Below the pieces are notes generated by a model. That model was not told the DNA's origin. It made no database searches and worked only from the letters and a program-made list of their open reading frames with translations. Positions 37,001-47,686 of a stretch of 64,000 bases of DNA are shown here, in pieces. The DNA comes from Citrus sinensis. Lineage: Eukaryota; Streptophyta; Magnoliopsida; Sapindales; Rutaceae. Within the stretch, counting starts at the first letter, position 1. Each line of letters begins with the position of its first letter. Location: assembly GCF_022201045.2 (NCBI RefSeq), contig NC_068559.1:29271501-29335500 (forward strand). The letters run 5' to 3'. The translations under genes and the position numbers were made by a program.

Positions 37001-40000
37001 AGAGAACAGAATAGCAGCAAGTACAATTCGATAACAAAAAGTGAGATGAATAATTAAATTCTCACCTGGTTACGAGTGCCAAATTGGCCATTAGGCTGAA
37101 GAAGGTTAATGTTGTTGCTGCCCACAAAATCCTGTGCCATACCTAAGATGGTGCTGGCAAGACTTTGCTCACCGTGATGATAAGCAGAATGCTCGGAAAC
37201 ATAACCAGAAAACTGAGCAACTTTCGCTTCTTTGATAAAGTTTCTCTTGAAAGAGCAGAAAAGGATTTTCCTTTGGCCTGGCTTCAGGCCATCAACCATC
37301 GAAGGAATTGACCTTTGAAGATCCGCCATGGAAAACAGTATTAGTTCCTTGTTAACAAAGTCACTGTATTTTATGTATTTCTCTTTCTGATCAAGGTGAT
37401 TGCCCGGCTGCAAACCAAAAATAATGTGAATGCCTTAACACTTCTACTTGAAAAATGAAAAAGAAATCTGCGTACAAATTCAAATAGTCAAACCTCAAAC
37501 TGCAGGAGCCATTTCTTCCTTGCTTCTATCTTCTTCTTGCTGAATGCAAGTTCAATTGCTTCCCCATCTTGGTCATCTTCCCACACAAAATCTTTCTTGT
37601 GCAAAGTAATATTTTGGAAATATTCCTTCCCTTCCTTAGAGGTACTAGTTCCCAATCCCTGTAAGGTTATAGATATTAATAGTATTACAGAAGGAAGAAA
37701 AACATTTAGAAGCGATGGTTGATAGTACAAAACAGAAAATACTATACTTGACAAACCTTATAATACTTTATTGACCAGCTACTTGCATTTCCCCCCAAAC
37801 TTTCCTTCCATGCCTCATAATCAGGCATGGAATAAAATGATAATACTTTCCCATTCTTGTTAGTTGCCTATACGGACAATAAATACAGAAAGATCGTCAA
37901 TTGATTTAAAAACACAATCCACCTGTTATGAAGAACTTGTTAGAAAGTAAGTGCATCAACCTTCACAATTGGTGTAATAAACTCCACTAAGAAAGATGGA
38001 ATCTTCAGCAATGATGGCCAGAAAGAATGGATGAAATTGATCAAGAGGCCTTTGATGTGGGATCCATCATGATCCTGTGCCAGCATAAAACAAAATGTTG
38101 TTATCCAAGCAAATATTAAAATAAACCACAAGAGAAAACTCATAGGCGCTAAAAGAACCTGATCAGTCATTATCATCAAATGCCCATATCTCAAACTCTT
38201 GACATTGTTGTATTCAACACCTTGCTTCAGTCCGAGAATCTTCTTGATATTTCCAATTTCACTGTTGTTCAAGACTTGATTACTGCTTGCTTCCCTCACA
38301 TTAAGCAGTTTACCTCTCAATGGGAAAACACCAAAACGGTCCCTACCCACGACAGATAGCCCAGCCATCTGATGATTATTTGATTGTGTTAGAATTTCTA
38401 AAATTTAACGACAGAACAAGAAGATACAATGTTGTTCAAATGGATCATATGAGCGATTAAGAGAACATACTGCCAGAGCCTTGGCTGAATCTCCTTCTGT
38501 CAAAATCAAGGTACATTGTTCCGAGTTCCTCCCTCCAGCAAGGTTAGCATCATCCAACTTCGAAATCCCACGTACATCTTCTGTCTTTGTTCCATCATTT
38601 TTCTTAAGATCTTTGCTTTGCTTGAAATTTGCCCATGAGAGCAGAGTTTCCACAATGCCAGACTTTGCAGTGACTGCAATGTAATTAGCACACAAGAATG
38701 AACTAGAAATCATATAATGCTAGTGGATTTTGAGTTCTAGTTGGTAAAGTAAACAAATGATATAATGTAACAAACCTTTTTTCAGAAATTCTTCACTAAG
38801 CTCACATTTAGAGCCAAAACTGCTCTGTCGTAGGGTCAAAGTTTCTTTGGTTTGGGAATCAAAAGCTGGGTTGTCAATAAGGGCATTGACAAAAACCCAT
38901 AAATGGTTCTTCACATTATGAGCTTTAACGTTGGCATTCTTGTTCTTCTTATTCACAACAGCCATCACATGGTTTGCAACCTGATTGGCAACATAATCTA
39001 CATGGGTGCCACCCTTGATTGTAGCAATCCCATTCACAAAGCTGACCTGTTGAAAAGCCGAATTCATAAGCATACTCCTCATACCAAAGAAGTGCAACTA
39101 CGAAAAGAAATTAGTATCAAATATTTTAAAATACCTGTTGAAACTGCCCTTCACTCAGGGTCACACATATCTCCCACCTTTCATTGACTCTCTCATGAAA
39201 CCTGATCAAACAAATGAAATTGATAAGCAAATCCCACAAAGAATATGAAGGCGTCAGATATATTCAACTAAAAGTTCACATAGTAACCTTGTGACAGATT
39301 TTGGGTACATGTCAACATATTCTGCAAATGACTTTACAGGGACCCGATGCCCATTCAGTTCAACTTTCACAGACTTTCCAAGACAGCCAGCCAAATCAAC
39401 TACCCGCTTTTTCATTAGTGCAACAACATCATCTTCGAGATGGGTCATGTTAAACTTTGCTAAGTCAGGCTTGAATGAAACCTTAGTCCAATTATCGCCC
39501 TCCTTGCATTTGCTAATGTTAGGCTCAGATTTCTTTCCCATGTTGTTTGTGAAAACCTTCAAATCAGCAGAAACAAGACGTTTATAAAAATCATCGACCA
39601 TACATTCAATGCAAAAGCATTAAAATACTCCAAACACAAGGCTTGTCGATTATAAACAATCTACGATCACAAAAACCCTATTTCTATCCCACTCAAAATT
39701 TAGCAAATTATAACAAAAATCAGAAAATCCCCTAATCCCGAAAACCCTAAAAACATCAATCAATCAGTTGAATTAAACCCCAACGAAAAAATATGTAAAA
39801 ACTCAGAGAAAGAAAGAAAGAAAGAAAGAAGATAAGGTAAAAGAAATCAAGAGAAAGTGCACCTGCTTGTACTTCTTCAGTCTCTTGCCATCAGCAGTCT
39901 CGATGATAAACTCTGTGGAAAAAATATTTGTAAGCTTAGCACCGTACCCGTTTCTTCCTCCAGTCGTTTTCTTCACATTATCATCGTAGTTACTGCTCGT

Positions 40001-40432
40001 CAACAAATGCCCGAATATCAACTCCGGCACATAAACTCCCTCTTCCTGATGAATCTCAACAGGAACCCCGTCTCCACTATTGTACACGCTAATTAGGTCG
40101 TGTTCTTGGTCAATCACCACTTTGACGGCGTCCATCTTGGGGTCTCTCTGCTTGTTATCGGCGGCGTTGACCAAGATCTCGTCGAATATCTTGTACAGCC
40201 CCGGCACGTACGAGATCGTGCGGTGGATCATCGTCTTGGACTCCTCCTCGTAGATCCAGAGCGCTTGCGTATGTTTCTCGATTGACCCGATGTAAGTGTC
40301 GGGTCGGAGCAGGATGTGCTCCAACTGGCTCTTCTTTTGGTACATTTCTTCTATCGTCTTGTTTGGAGCCGTGGGTCCCACGACGTTCGCATTGTTGCTG
40401 GTGGTTAACGGCAGTCTCTTATCCACCGTCAT
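34066..40432 (-). CDS. TOP2: DNA topoisomerase II
   Basis: Nineteen exons join in phase to 1456 residues: 40432-39863, 39556-39288, 39201-39135, 39046-38776, 38673-38471, 38368-38159, 38074-37961, 37867-37757, 37658-37494, 37407-37066, 36958-36825, 36734-36389, 36307-36121, 35989-35940, 35848-35426, 35339-35171, 35067-35003, 34922-34814, 34631-34066. The GHKL ATPase loop GGRNGYGAKL is at 158-167, the TOPRIM motifs EGDSAKALA at 452-460 and DHDGSH at 531-536, and the catalytic tyrosine Y784 lies in the context AASARYIFTRL. The Lys/Ser/Asp-rich C-terminal tail ends in an acidic EDEDED. The enzyme passes one DNA duplex through a double-strand break to decatenate and relax chromosomes in the nucleus. 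All introns are GT-AG and all catalytic residues are present. Confidence 0.98.
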
Positions 40433-41410
40433 GATTAATTATCGGCTTCTTTAAAGTTCGGGCTCCGGATCGTTTCTTGAATAGGGTTTTAGGGAGATAA
40501 ACCAGAAAAATCGATGGGTTTCTTGAAATAAAGAGAGAAATTGAAACAAGAACAACAAAAAGAAGAATATGAAATTGGTTTCTTTTTGTTTTCTTTTTTA
40601 GTTATCCAATTCTTGATTTCGAAGGTCAGGGTTTTTTTTTGGGGGGGGGGGGGGGAGAGAAAGAGAGACACAGAGAGGGTGTCTTTGAATCTTAGAGAGA
40701 GAAAGTGAGTAAATGAGGGTTTGAAACTTGAAAGGGAACATGAAGAGGACTGGGGGGCTAAACGGTCGTCAGGTTAAGGAGTGGGGATTTGAAATTTGAA
40801 TTTGAGATTGGGAGGGAATTTGAAATTGAAGGACCGTGCCCTCATGCTACTATTGGGCTTTATGGATCCAATGTTTCTGGATTGTTCCGCGCTTCGGGCT
40901 TACACTTAGACTACAAGAAAATTATTTTAAGGGGACAAATATAAAAACAAAATGGAGTAATACGCTTTGATCAAGAATGGAGACTAAAAAGAAGGAATTA
41001 GAGAAATAAGAATGGTTTGTTTGAATATTATAAAAAAATAATAATGACAAGGGAAAAATTTGGTGCTAAATGAAGTGTTGTATATTGGAAAATTTAAAAT
41101 TTAATGGTGTATATTAAAAAAAAGGAAAAAAGGTTAAATAGCTCAAGTTTATTCCACTTGTATGAATAAAAAGAATGAACCGCGATACTTAATCATTTCA
41201 ATTTATTTCATTAATTTCTATTTTTCAATTAACTCTACCATAAATTTTAAAATAATTTTTATTTCTCTATATTCAGATGTCATGATTATTAACAACATGT
41301 TTAGAGCTAATTTTGTAATGATTTAGTTTTTAAAATAATTGTTATTAGCTGTGTTGTAAACAAAAAAAATTTTATGCGAAAGTATGACTTCCAATTAAAA
41401 GAAATAAGAA
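40433..41410. other. upstream region of TOP2
   Basis: This is the likely TOP2 5' UTR and promoter. It includes a T9-G15 homopolymer junction at 40632-40655 and a GA-rich tract around 40656-40720. Further left-to-right the sequence turns AT-rich and ends at the LINE remnant. No other gene seen. Confidence 0.5.
40482..40494 (-). promoter_or_regulatory. telobox-like motifs upstream of TOP2
   Basis: On the TOP2 strand this reads CCCTAAAACCCTA, two overlapping AACCCTA-type teloboxes about 50-60 bp before the start codon. Teloboxes near the 5' end are known from plant genes active in dividing cells, which fits TOP2. Similar ACCCTA copies on the opposite strand lie in intron 1 near 39672 and 39742. 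Confidence 0.5.
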
Positions 41411-41414
41411 AGTA

Positions 41415-42990
41415 ACATCCTCACTTCAGGTGAAAAATGTCCCAGCCATATAGAAGAGGTATCAAAATCTAAAGCTTTATGTGCTACCGCGTGAGTAGTA
41501 ATATTACAAGTTTTTGGAAGAAATTGAATTATGAACCTATTTAAGTCCCTTAGGCTAGCTCGAATACTGGTTATTATCTAGAAAATTTATGACTTGGTCC
41601 CTTTCTTGTTTTGAGAAAGAACAACAACTTATTTGGAATCGGACTCAACAATCATTGGCAAGAACTTGATATTTTGAGCTACTTGAATACCTAAGTTTAC
41701 TACTTCCGCTTCCATATAAGCCACTGTCCCTTTACATGGAACCATCTGAACTACTATTGCTACCACTTTGCTTCTAGAATCTCTGATCATTACTCCTAGC
41801 CCTGTTGTCTGGTTTGAAGATCTAATTGCAGCATCAACATTCACTTTGCACCACCCATTACGGGGAGGGAGCCATGTTTGCTGGTTGTTGTTTTGCTGCT
41901 TGATGACTGTTTGATCAGATGGTAAATTAACTCTTTGATAGGATTCCACAACTACTACAGCTCTCACAACTGATAATTGAGAATTTTCTTTCTTACCTTC
42001 AAAGATGAGAAGATTCCTAAAAAACCAAATAGACCAGCACACTGCAATTATTAGTTCTACATATTTTCCCCTTTTACTTGTTGCCACCTCTTGGAGGACA
42101 CTCAACATATCTTGCTGTCTTGGTAGAATTCTGTCAATTTCCATATCTCTTGAGCATATTTGCATCTCATTAAAGCATGGAAGATATCTTTGTCCTCACT
42201 CTACATCTATAGCACAATGGTTCCTTTATAACCTTTCTTTTTCCAGAGATTGTAAGTTGTTGGCAACAAGTTTTGGGCCGCTTTTCACATAAACACCTTA
42301 ATTTTTTATAGAGTCTCCTTCGACTAAATAACTCCCCAGTGTGTCTTTGATTTGTCTGAATTGCTAGTAGCCTATGGAAATTTCAACTTTAACACTATTT
42401 GATACCTACTCTTGATTGAGTAGTTTCCATCCTTATCGAAATGCCATATTAGCATATCCAATTATGGACCCCTTGGGAGAGGAATTCTTAAGATCCTTTA
42501 TGCATCCTCTTTCATGAAGTTCTGAACAATTACATCCTCCTTCCATTGCTGGTTGCTAATCAAGTTAGCTACAACACAATTTGAGGGCAAAATCTGGAGG
42601 GAAAATGATTTTTAAGTTTCAGGTTGCGGAATACAATTGCTTTTATAGATATACACTTACTCTCCATTACTAATCCTCCATCTTAACCCTTCGTTGAGAA
42701 GTTGCCTACCCCATAAGATACTTCTCCACACAAAAGAATGGTTTTGAGCCCAATTTTGCTTCCATAAAGCTTGAAAACTTAAAATATCTAGCTTTTAGAA
42801 CATATGTCACCAAAGCTTCTAGATTTTACATAACTCTCCACCCTTGCTTGGCAATTAAAGTTTGATTAAAGCTAGAAAAATCTCTAAAATCCATGCCCCC
42901 TCATATTTTGGCATGACACAATCGCTCCCATTTTGCCCAATGAATACTCTTATGATCCTCTGACCCTCCCCGCCAAAATCTACTTATGGC
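41415..42990 (-). mobile_element. 5'-truncated, decayed L1-type LINE fragment
   Basis: Reading leftwards, translated pieces match the 3' half of plant L1 elements: the post-RT segment (IHWAKWERLCHAK, then [49 protein letters not shown]), then a Cys-containing zf-RVT region, then an RNase H-like domain (CKVNVDAA, YMEAEVVNLGI, IVESDSK) in the open frame 42165-41629. A TAA follows ESDSK and the RNase H tail (NITTHAVAHKAL, IWLGHFSPEVRMLL) continues in frame to about 41415. Stops and frame changes upstream show that it is dead. The 5' half with endonuclease and most of the RT is absent. Confidence 0.8.
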
Positions 42991-43776
42991 TGTAGAAATA
43001 ATTAATATAAGGAGAATCACTTAAACATTCAATAAAATTTATTTTTAAAAGTACTGTTAGTTTTGAAAATAGTCTTATACCTCTAGTAAATTTTACCATT
43101 AAACTGTTGTAATAATATAAATGATTGAATTAGACATATTGTTGAATAAAAATTATTTAAACATTAATGAACATGCATATAAATTTTTTTTATTGTATAC
43201 ATATAATAATTGATAACTTAAATAAAAAATTTATATTAATAATTTTATTTTATATTTTGTTATCTCAATCTAATTGGTAATAATAATAATTTCTTTAAAG
43301 TTATTGATTTCATTTCTTAGTAAATAAGGGTTTTTATTTTAAAGGAGAAAATGCTGAAAAAAATAAATGTTACGTCGTCAGAAATTTTCAAATTTGTTAA
43401 TTTTAAGTATGTTTTATCAAGAATTATGATAATTTTTAAACATTTTTACTAAATAAATTGAGGTAAAAATTCTTAAATTCTTCCATATTTTTTTTCCAGG
43501 CACTAATAAATATTGTTTTCCAAACATGTAATTTTAATTAATCACCAAAATAACAATGCAGTGAAACACCAAACATAATATAACTAAAAATTAATACAAT
43601 ATAGTATAACACCAAACATTGTACAACATGAATATAATACAATACTTATGCAATACAACATAATACAATACATCTGCATTAAATAATGCAATACAACATT
43701 ATATAATATAGTGTGACAAACACACCCTATATATACCTAACTTGCTCTTGATATCATTTTCATCTTTTTAGTTTTT
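42991..43776. other. AT-rich gap between the LINE and the hAT pair
   Basis: Very AT-rich, no gene. From 43545 to 43730 variants of AATACAACATAATACAATAC recur, ending in GTGTGACAAACACACCCT, which looks like the end of another MITE-type element, but I could not find its partner end. Confidence 0.4.
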
Positions 43777-44281
43777 ATTCTTTCTAGAGATGGCAATTTG
43801 ACCGGGCGCAAATTTTAGCCTGATTGACCTGACCCAAAATTTTCGGGCTTTGGTCCGAATTTTTCGGGTTTTAGGTCGAGCTCGGGCAAAAAAATTAAGG
43901 TTCGATCAAATTCGGGTCAGGTTTTGGGCCTTAACCAATTTGACCTAACTCAAAATTGAAAATATTATGAAAAATTATAACTTTTTAGTTTTATGGAGGA
44001 TATATATACATGTATTTATATATAAAAAAGTAATTTTGGATGCAATGTCTATGAGAAAAATTATGAATTTTTTTTTGTTGAGTTGTGAAATTGTGTGTTT
44101 TTATTTATATAAGACGTTAATTTTTTTTCTTTTTTTATTAAGAATTATGGACATATAAATATATAATGGTTTTAGAACAAAGTAATTTTGTTTTACATCA
44201 TTGATAAACAAAGTAAAATTAGATAAAATAAAGCAAAATCGAACAAAACAAAACAAAATATTTAAGATGAGATAGAAAATA

Positions 44282-45100
44282 GGGGTGGGCAAAATCGGGT
44301 TCGGGTCAACCCGATCGGGTTTCGGGTTGTTCGGGTTGGGCAAATATTGATCCGAATACAACCCTAACTTACAACCAAACCCGACCCGACCCGATCTGAT
44401 ATATGTTCGGATCGGTTCAAAAAATCGGGTTGAGTTCGGGTCTTAGAACAATAGAATGCAGTTTGGGTCGAATTTTGGAGTAGCAAAATACAGATCGGGT
44501 TTTGGAGCAGTAGCAAAATGCAGATCGGGTATTGGTGCAGCAGCAAAATGCAGATCGGGTCTTGGAGCAATAAAATTCAGATTCGGGCGGTGGCACTTGG
44601 CACTTGGATGCAAATCAGTGGACAGTGGCCACGGACGTGCAGCAGCAGACGGGATGACGCACACTCGCGCAACAGCAGATCGGGAATCGATTGGGTGCGC
44701 AGCAGGCAGCAGCAATCGCGGACCAGCAAACTCGCATCAACACCGAGCAACAGTGAGCACACAGGCGGACGCTTCTTGAGGTGTGGACTCCGTTGGCGAC
44801 TTGCTGTTGGCCATTGGGTGCGGTCCGTGGATGTGTTTTGTGCGCAACAACAACCTTGTGTTTGTGTGTTTGTGCTGTGAATGAATCTGTGATTTGTGTT
44901 GTGTTTGTGTGACTGTGTGTGCAGTAGCGTATGTGTGTGTGGCTGTGTGCTGTTTGCAGTGTTAGCTTAGGGTTTTTTTTTTGGAAACCTGATCGGGTTT
45001 GTAACTTTCAATCCGATCGGGTTTCAATGCTGACCCGATCTGACCCGAATCCGAAATTTATCGGGTCGGATCGAGTCGGATCGGGTAAAATGCCTACCCC
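44282..45100. mobile_element. second transposon nested in the outer hAT-like element
   Basis: The ends GGGGTGGGCAAAAT and the reverse complement of the right end (GGGGTAGGCATTTT) are inverted repeats, followed inward by many CGGGT motifs. Flanks TAGAAAATA (44273-44281) and TATAAAATA (45101-45109) match at eight of nine positions, a probable target duplication. Ends of the type TAGGGGTGGGCA suggest hAT, though 9 bp would suit a Mutator-like element; the shared terminal TA leaves the exact length open. Open frames inside are by-products of its GC-rich repeats. Confidence 0.78.
44475..44590. repeat. tandem repeats of about 36-39 bp inside the nested element
   Basis: About three and a half units each carry AGCAAAATGCAGATCGGGT with a TTGGAGCA or TTGGTGCA linker. 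The repeats degrade towards the right. They give the open frames on both strands an appearance of repeated protein. Confidence 0.75.
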
Positions 45101-45740
45101 TATAAAATACTGTACGGACCTAAAAAAATCTAATCCGACCTTAACTCGATTCGACTCTGACCCGAATCAAGTTGAGCCCAACCCAACTCAAAATACAAAT
45201 AATCATACTTTTTTCGAGGACAAACCCGAATTCAAGCCTTCCAATTGCCATCCCTAATTCTTTCTCACGAGTCATGTAAAATTGTCAATTTGTGATTTTG
45301 GTATTGTGCTCGAATGAGATGACTTTTTTTTAATTTGTATTGTTTCTCTCGAGTCTAGCCAGGATCAATGTCTCAAAGCTCAACCCGTCTCATCAGCTTC
45401 TTCCCCTTCTGGTCGTGCAGCAGCAACAGAGGCATCGGGTGTGTCCGCAGCTGAGAGCTCAAATCCTCCATCTTCGGCATTACCTTGCGGGCTGCGGTTC
45501 TTTTTTTCACACTTCTGATATGCTCGGATCTCCCGTTCCCACATTGAGCAGTTGAGCTCCTTCTGCTTCGCTTTCGTTGCCCTCGTCATCATCTTCCTCC
45601 TCGTCGTTCTTCAAGTAATCAACCCCATTACCTTAATTAAAAACAAATCAATTATGATTTAGAAACTATTTATTCTTTTCTATAATTTCATATAAGGACA
45701 AAATACAAGTGATTATTATTATTATTAAGGATCGGTGATA

Positions 45741-45744
<4 letters not shown>

Positions 45745-45778
<34 letters not shown>
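45745..45778. repeat. (AT)n microsatellite
   Basis: About 17 AT dinucleotides in an uninterrupted run. Confidence 0.95.
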
Positions 45779-45782
<4 letters not shown>

Positions 45783-46069
45783 CACTCTTCTGTTTTTTTT
45801 TTAGGAAAAAAAAAAAGAAAAGAAAAAAGGCACCGCCACAGCAGTCAAACATGGCTCATCAGATTTATTCATTAACGGGGGACCATGTACACACTTTTCC
45901 TTTGCACTCAGGATTCTTTTAGCCTGTTCATTGCTCAACAACCAAATCCCAAATTATCCACGAAATGGTCCAACTGTGGTCCCATTCGCACGTGCACCTC
46001 GTCAATCATGCCTGAAGACCGTCAGGTTCTCCTATTAAACCTCTTGTCATTTTTATTAAGGGTTGGGTA

Positions 46070-46190
46070 ATGCTGGAGTTTATTTACAGTAGAGTATAAA
46101 TTTTAAATTATAAAAATTATTATTTATTATTTATTATTTTATGTGTGTGGTTGGAATTCGTACTCTATGATAGATAAACTCTAACATAAT
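46070..46190. mobile_element. small inverted-repeat (MITE-like) element
   Basis: Left arm GGAGTTTATTTACAGTAGAG is mirrored by right arm CTCTATGATAGATAAACTCT, separated by about 60 bp of AT-rich sequence. It would fold as a hairpin. Non-coding; superfamily unknown. Confidence 0.5.
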
Positions 46191-47473
46191 TATAGTCTTT
46201 TTTATAATAGTAAACAACTTTCATCTCTAGCATAAAAAATATAATAAATGAGTTATTTACTTAATATTTTATTTAAGGAATATAAAATATATATTATAAG
46301 AAAAATATTTTAAAATAATAAATATATAAGAAATTTGTTGATACTAATCTGATTATTCACATTAAAATTTATATATTTGTTATTTTTAGTATTGAAATTA
46401 TTATTTATATAATTTAGTTAATTAATATAAATTAAAATATATTTAAAAATATGATAATATTATAAAATTATAATAATAAAAATTATTAATTATTAAAAAA
46501 AATAAAAAATAAGTGATATTTATTAATTTTAGTGGAGAAGAAATAGGCAATCTTCCAATCTAAAAATATGAATAACCGGTTGTGATTGGGTTTCAGAGGA
46601 TTGCGGGTGCAGAGCAGATCCGTTCTCTCTTGGAATGTTGCGAGCACATGAATTATCGGGGCGGGGATCCTTCCCTATCCCTTCGTGCCAGGCTGCCAGC
46701 GTGGATACCATAGCACATGGACAACAATAAGTTCACATGTATTCCAACACTCGAATAACTAACTGTCCCTTAATAAGCAGGTTAAATTGAAATCATGTAT
46801 GCCTGTCTCCAATATTGTGTGTGGCTAGCTGTCACATGACGCGCTTATGAAATTAGGTGGAAAGCAATGTGAGAGAATTTGTGAAAAAATGAAGACGCAA
46901 CGCAACGCAACGCAAGCAGTAAATTTTATTTATTTTCATGAGAAAACTCCCGAGTCTGACACATCTTATCTACACTCTGCAGTGCAGCATTAGAAATAGA
47001 AAGAAAAAAAATATGAACTTACTTCAATTGTTTTGTTGGCTTGTGTCGGTACATTCAACTCAACCGTCAACTGTATCCTTTGGTACATTTGTTGTGACAT
47101 CTGACATAACACACATGTATACTAACTATTCCCTTGTAATAAATAAAATTCAGGCGGCTGGTAAATTATGTAAATTTAAACTTTGCCCAACTGTACTTCT
47201 ATTAGATAAGTGGTTTACGAACTTGATTTAAGAGTAATTTTAGTGATATTTTGAACTACAACTACTTACCAGTTGCCGCTGTATTCATTAAGTGGTGTGA
47301 ATTGACTATAATGCCACGGCATGAATTGTGGAGAAAATGTGGAAACTTGAGACAAGCAGACAATGTCGTCAGTCAGTCATCGGTGGGGTTTGCGCCTCAC
47401 CACTGGCTAGCTTTGAGCTTCAGCCTCCTCCGCCAACGTGATTTTAGCTAAAGCTATAACTAGCTAGGAATAA

Positions 47474-47500
47474 CCCCCCCCACCCCCCCCCCCCCCCCCC
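47474..47500. repeat. poly-C tract
   Basis: A run of 27 bases that is all C except for one A. Such a tract is prone to length change and to assembly error. It lies about 190 bp upstream of the DUF642 start. Confidence 0.9.
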
Positions 47501-47618
47501 AACACTTTTGTTTATTTATTTTAATTTATTTATTTATTGTTATTATTATTTATTATTAATTTTATCACTTTTTCTGAAGGCCCAAAGCCAATCCCGTACT
47601 CCCCCATTAATAAACTTC

Positions 47619-47625
47619 TATAAAT
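47619..47625 (+). promoter_or_regulatory. TATA box of the DUF642 gene
   Basis: TATAAAT stands 61 bp before the inferred start codon, with a CT-rich leader (47656-47678) between them. This is the expected spacing for a TATA-type plant promoter with a short 5' UTR. Confidence 0.6.
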
Positions 47626-47686
47626 TTCAGCTCTGCTAAACCAAACTCCTGCTTGAGTTCTCTCTCTCTTCTCTCTCAAAATCAAA

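Larger units (their letters stand above)
43785..45256. mobile_element. hAT-like non-autonomous transposon (outer), with perfect 8 bp target duplication
   Basis: Terminal repeats TAGAGATGGCAATTTG (left) and CCAATTGCCATCCCTA (right) pair at 14 of 16 positions. TAGGGATGGCAAT is a familiar plant hAT end. The flanking octamer ATTCTTTC occurs exactly at 43777-43784 and 45257-45264. The 1472 bp span includes an 819 bp second element, so the original was about 0.65 kb. It contains repeated GGGTC/GACCC motifs near both ends and no transposase. Confidence 0.88.
45257..47686. other. intergenic region before the DUF642 gene
   Basis: Mostly AT-rich. It holds an AT microsatellite, a small inverted-repeat element, a few CGCAA repeats near 46897-46917 and a poly-C tract, listed or noted separately. 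A 70-codon reverse frame at 45380-45592 has no recognisable similarity. The last 150 bp is the DUF642 promoter. Confidence 0.5.

Noticed and set aside
44443-45257. Several open frames on both strands around the hAT pair
   Set aside because: They track the tandem CGGGT/GCAGATC repeats of the nested element and have no domain similarity.
45340-45592. 70-71 codon frames on both strands, the reverse one opening MMTRATKAKQKELNC
   Set aside because: Coding-like GC content but no recognised family, no splice partners and no promoter features; too weak to list.
46529-46711. Reverse frame of 60 codons in a GC-richer island
   Set aside because: Short, isolated and without similarity; may be a fragment of an old element.
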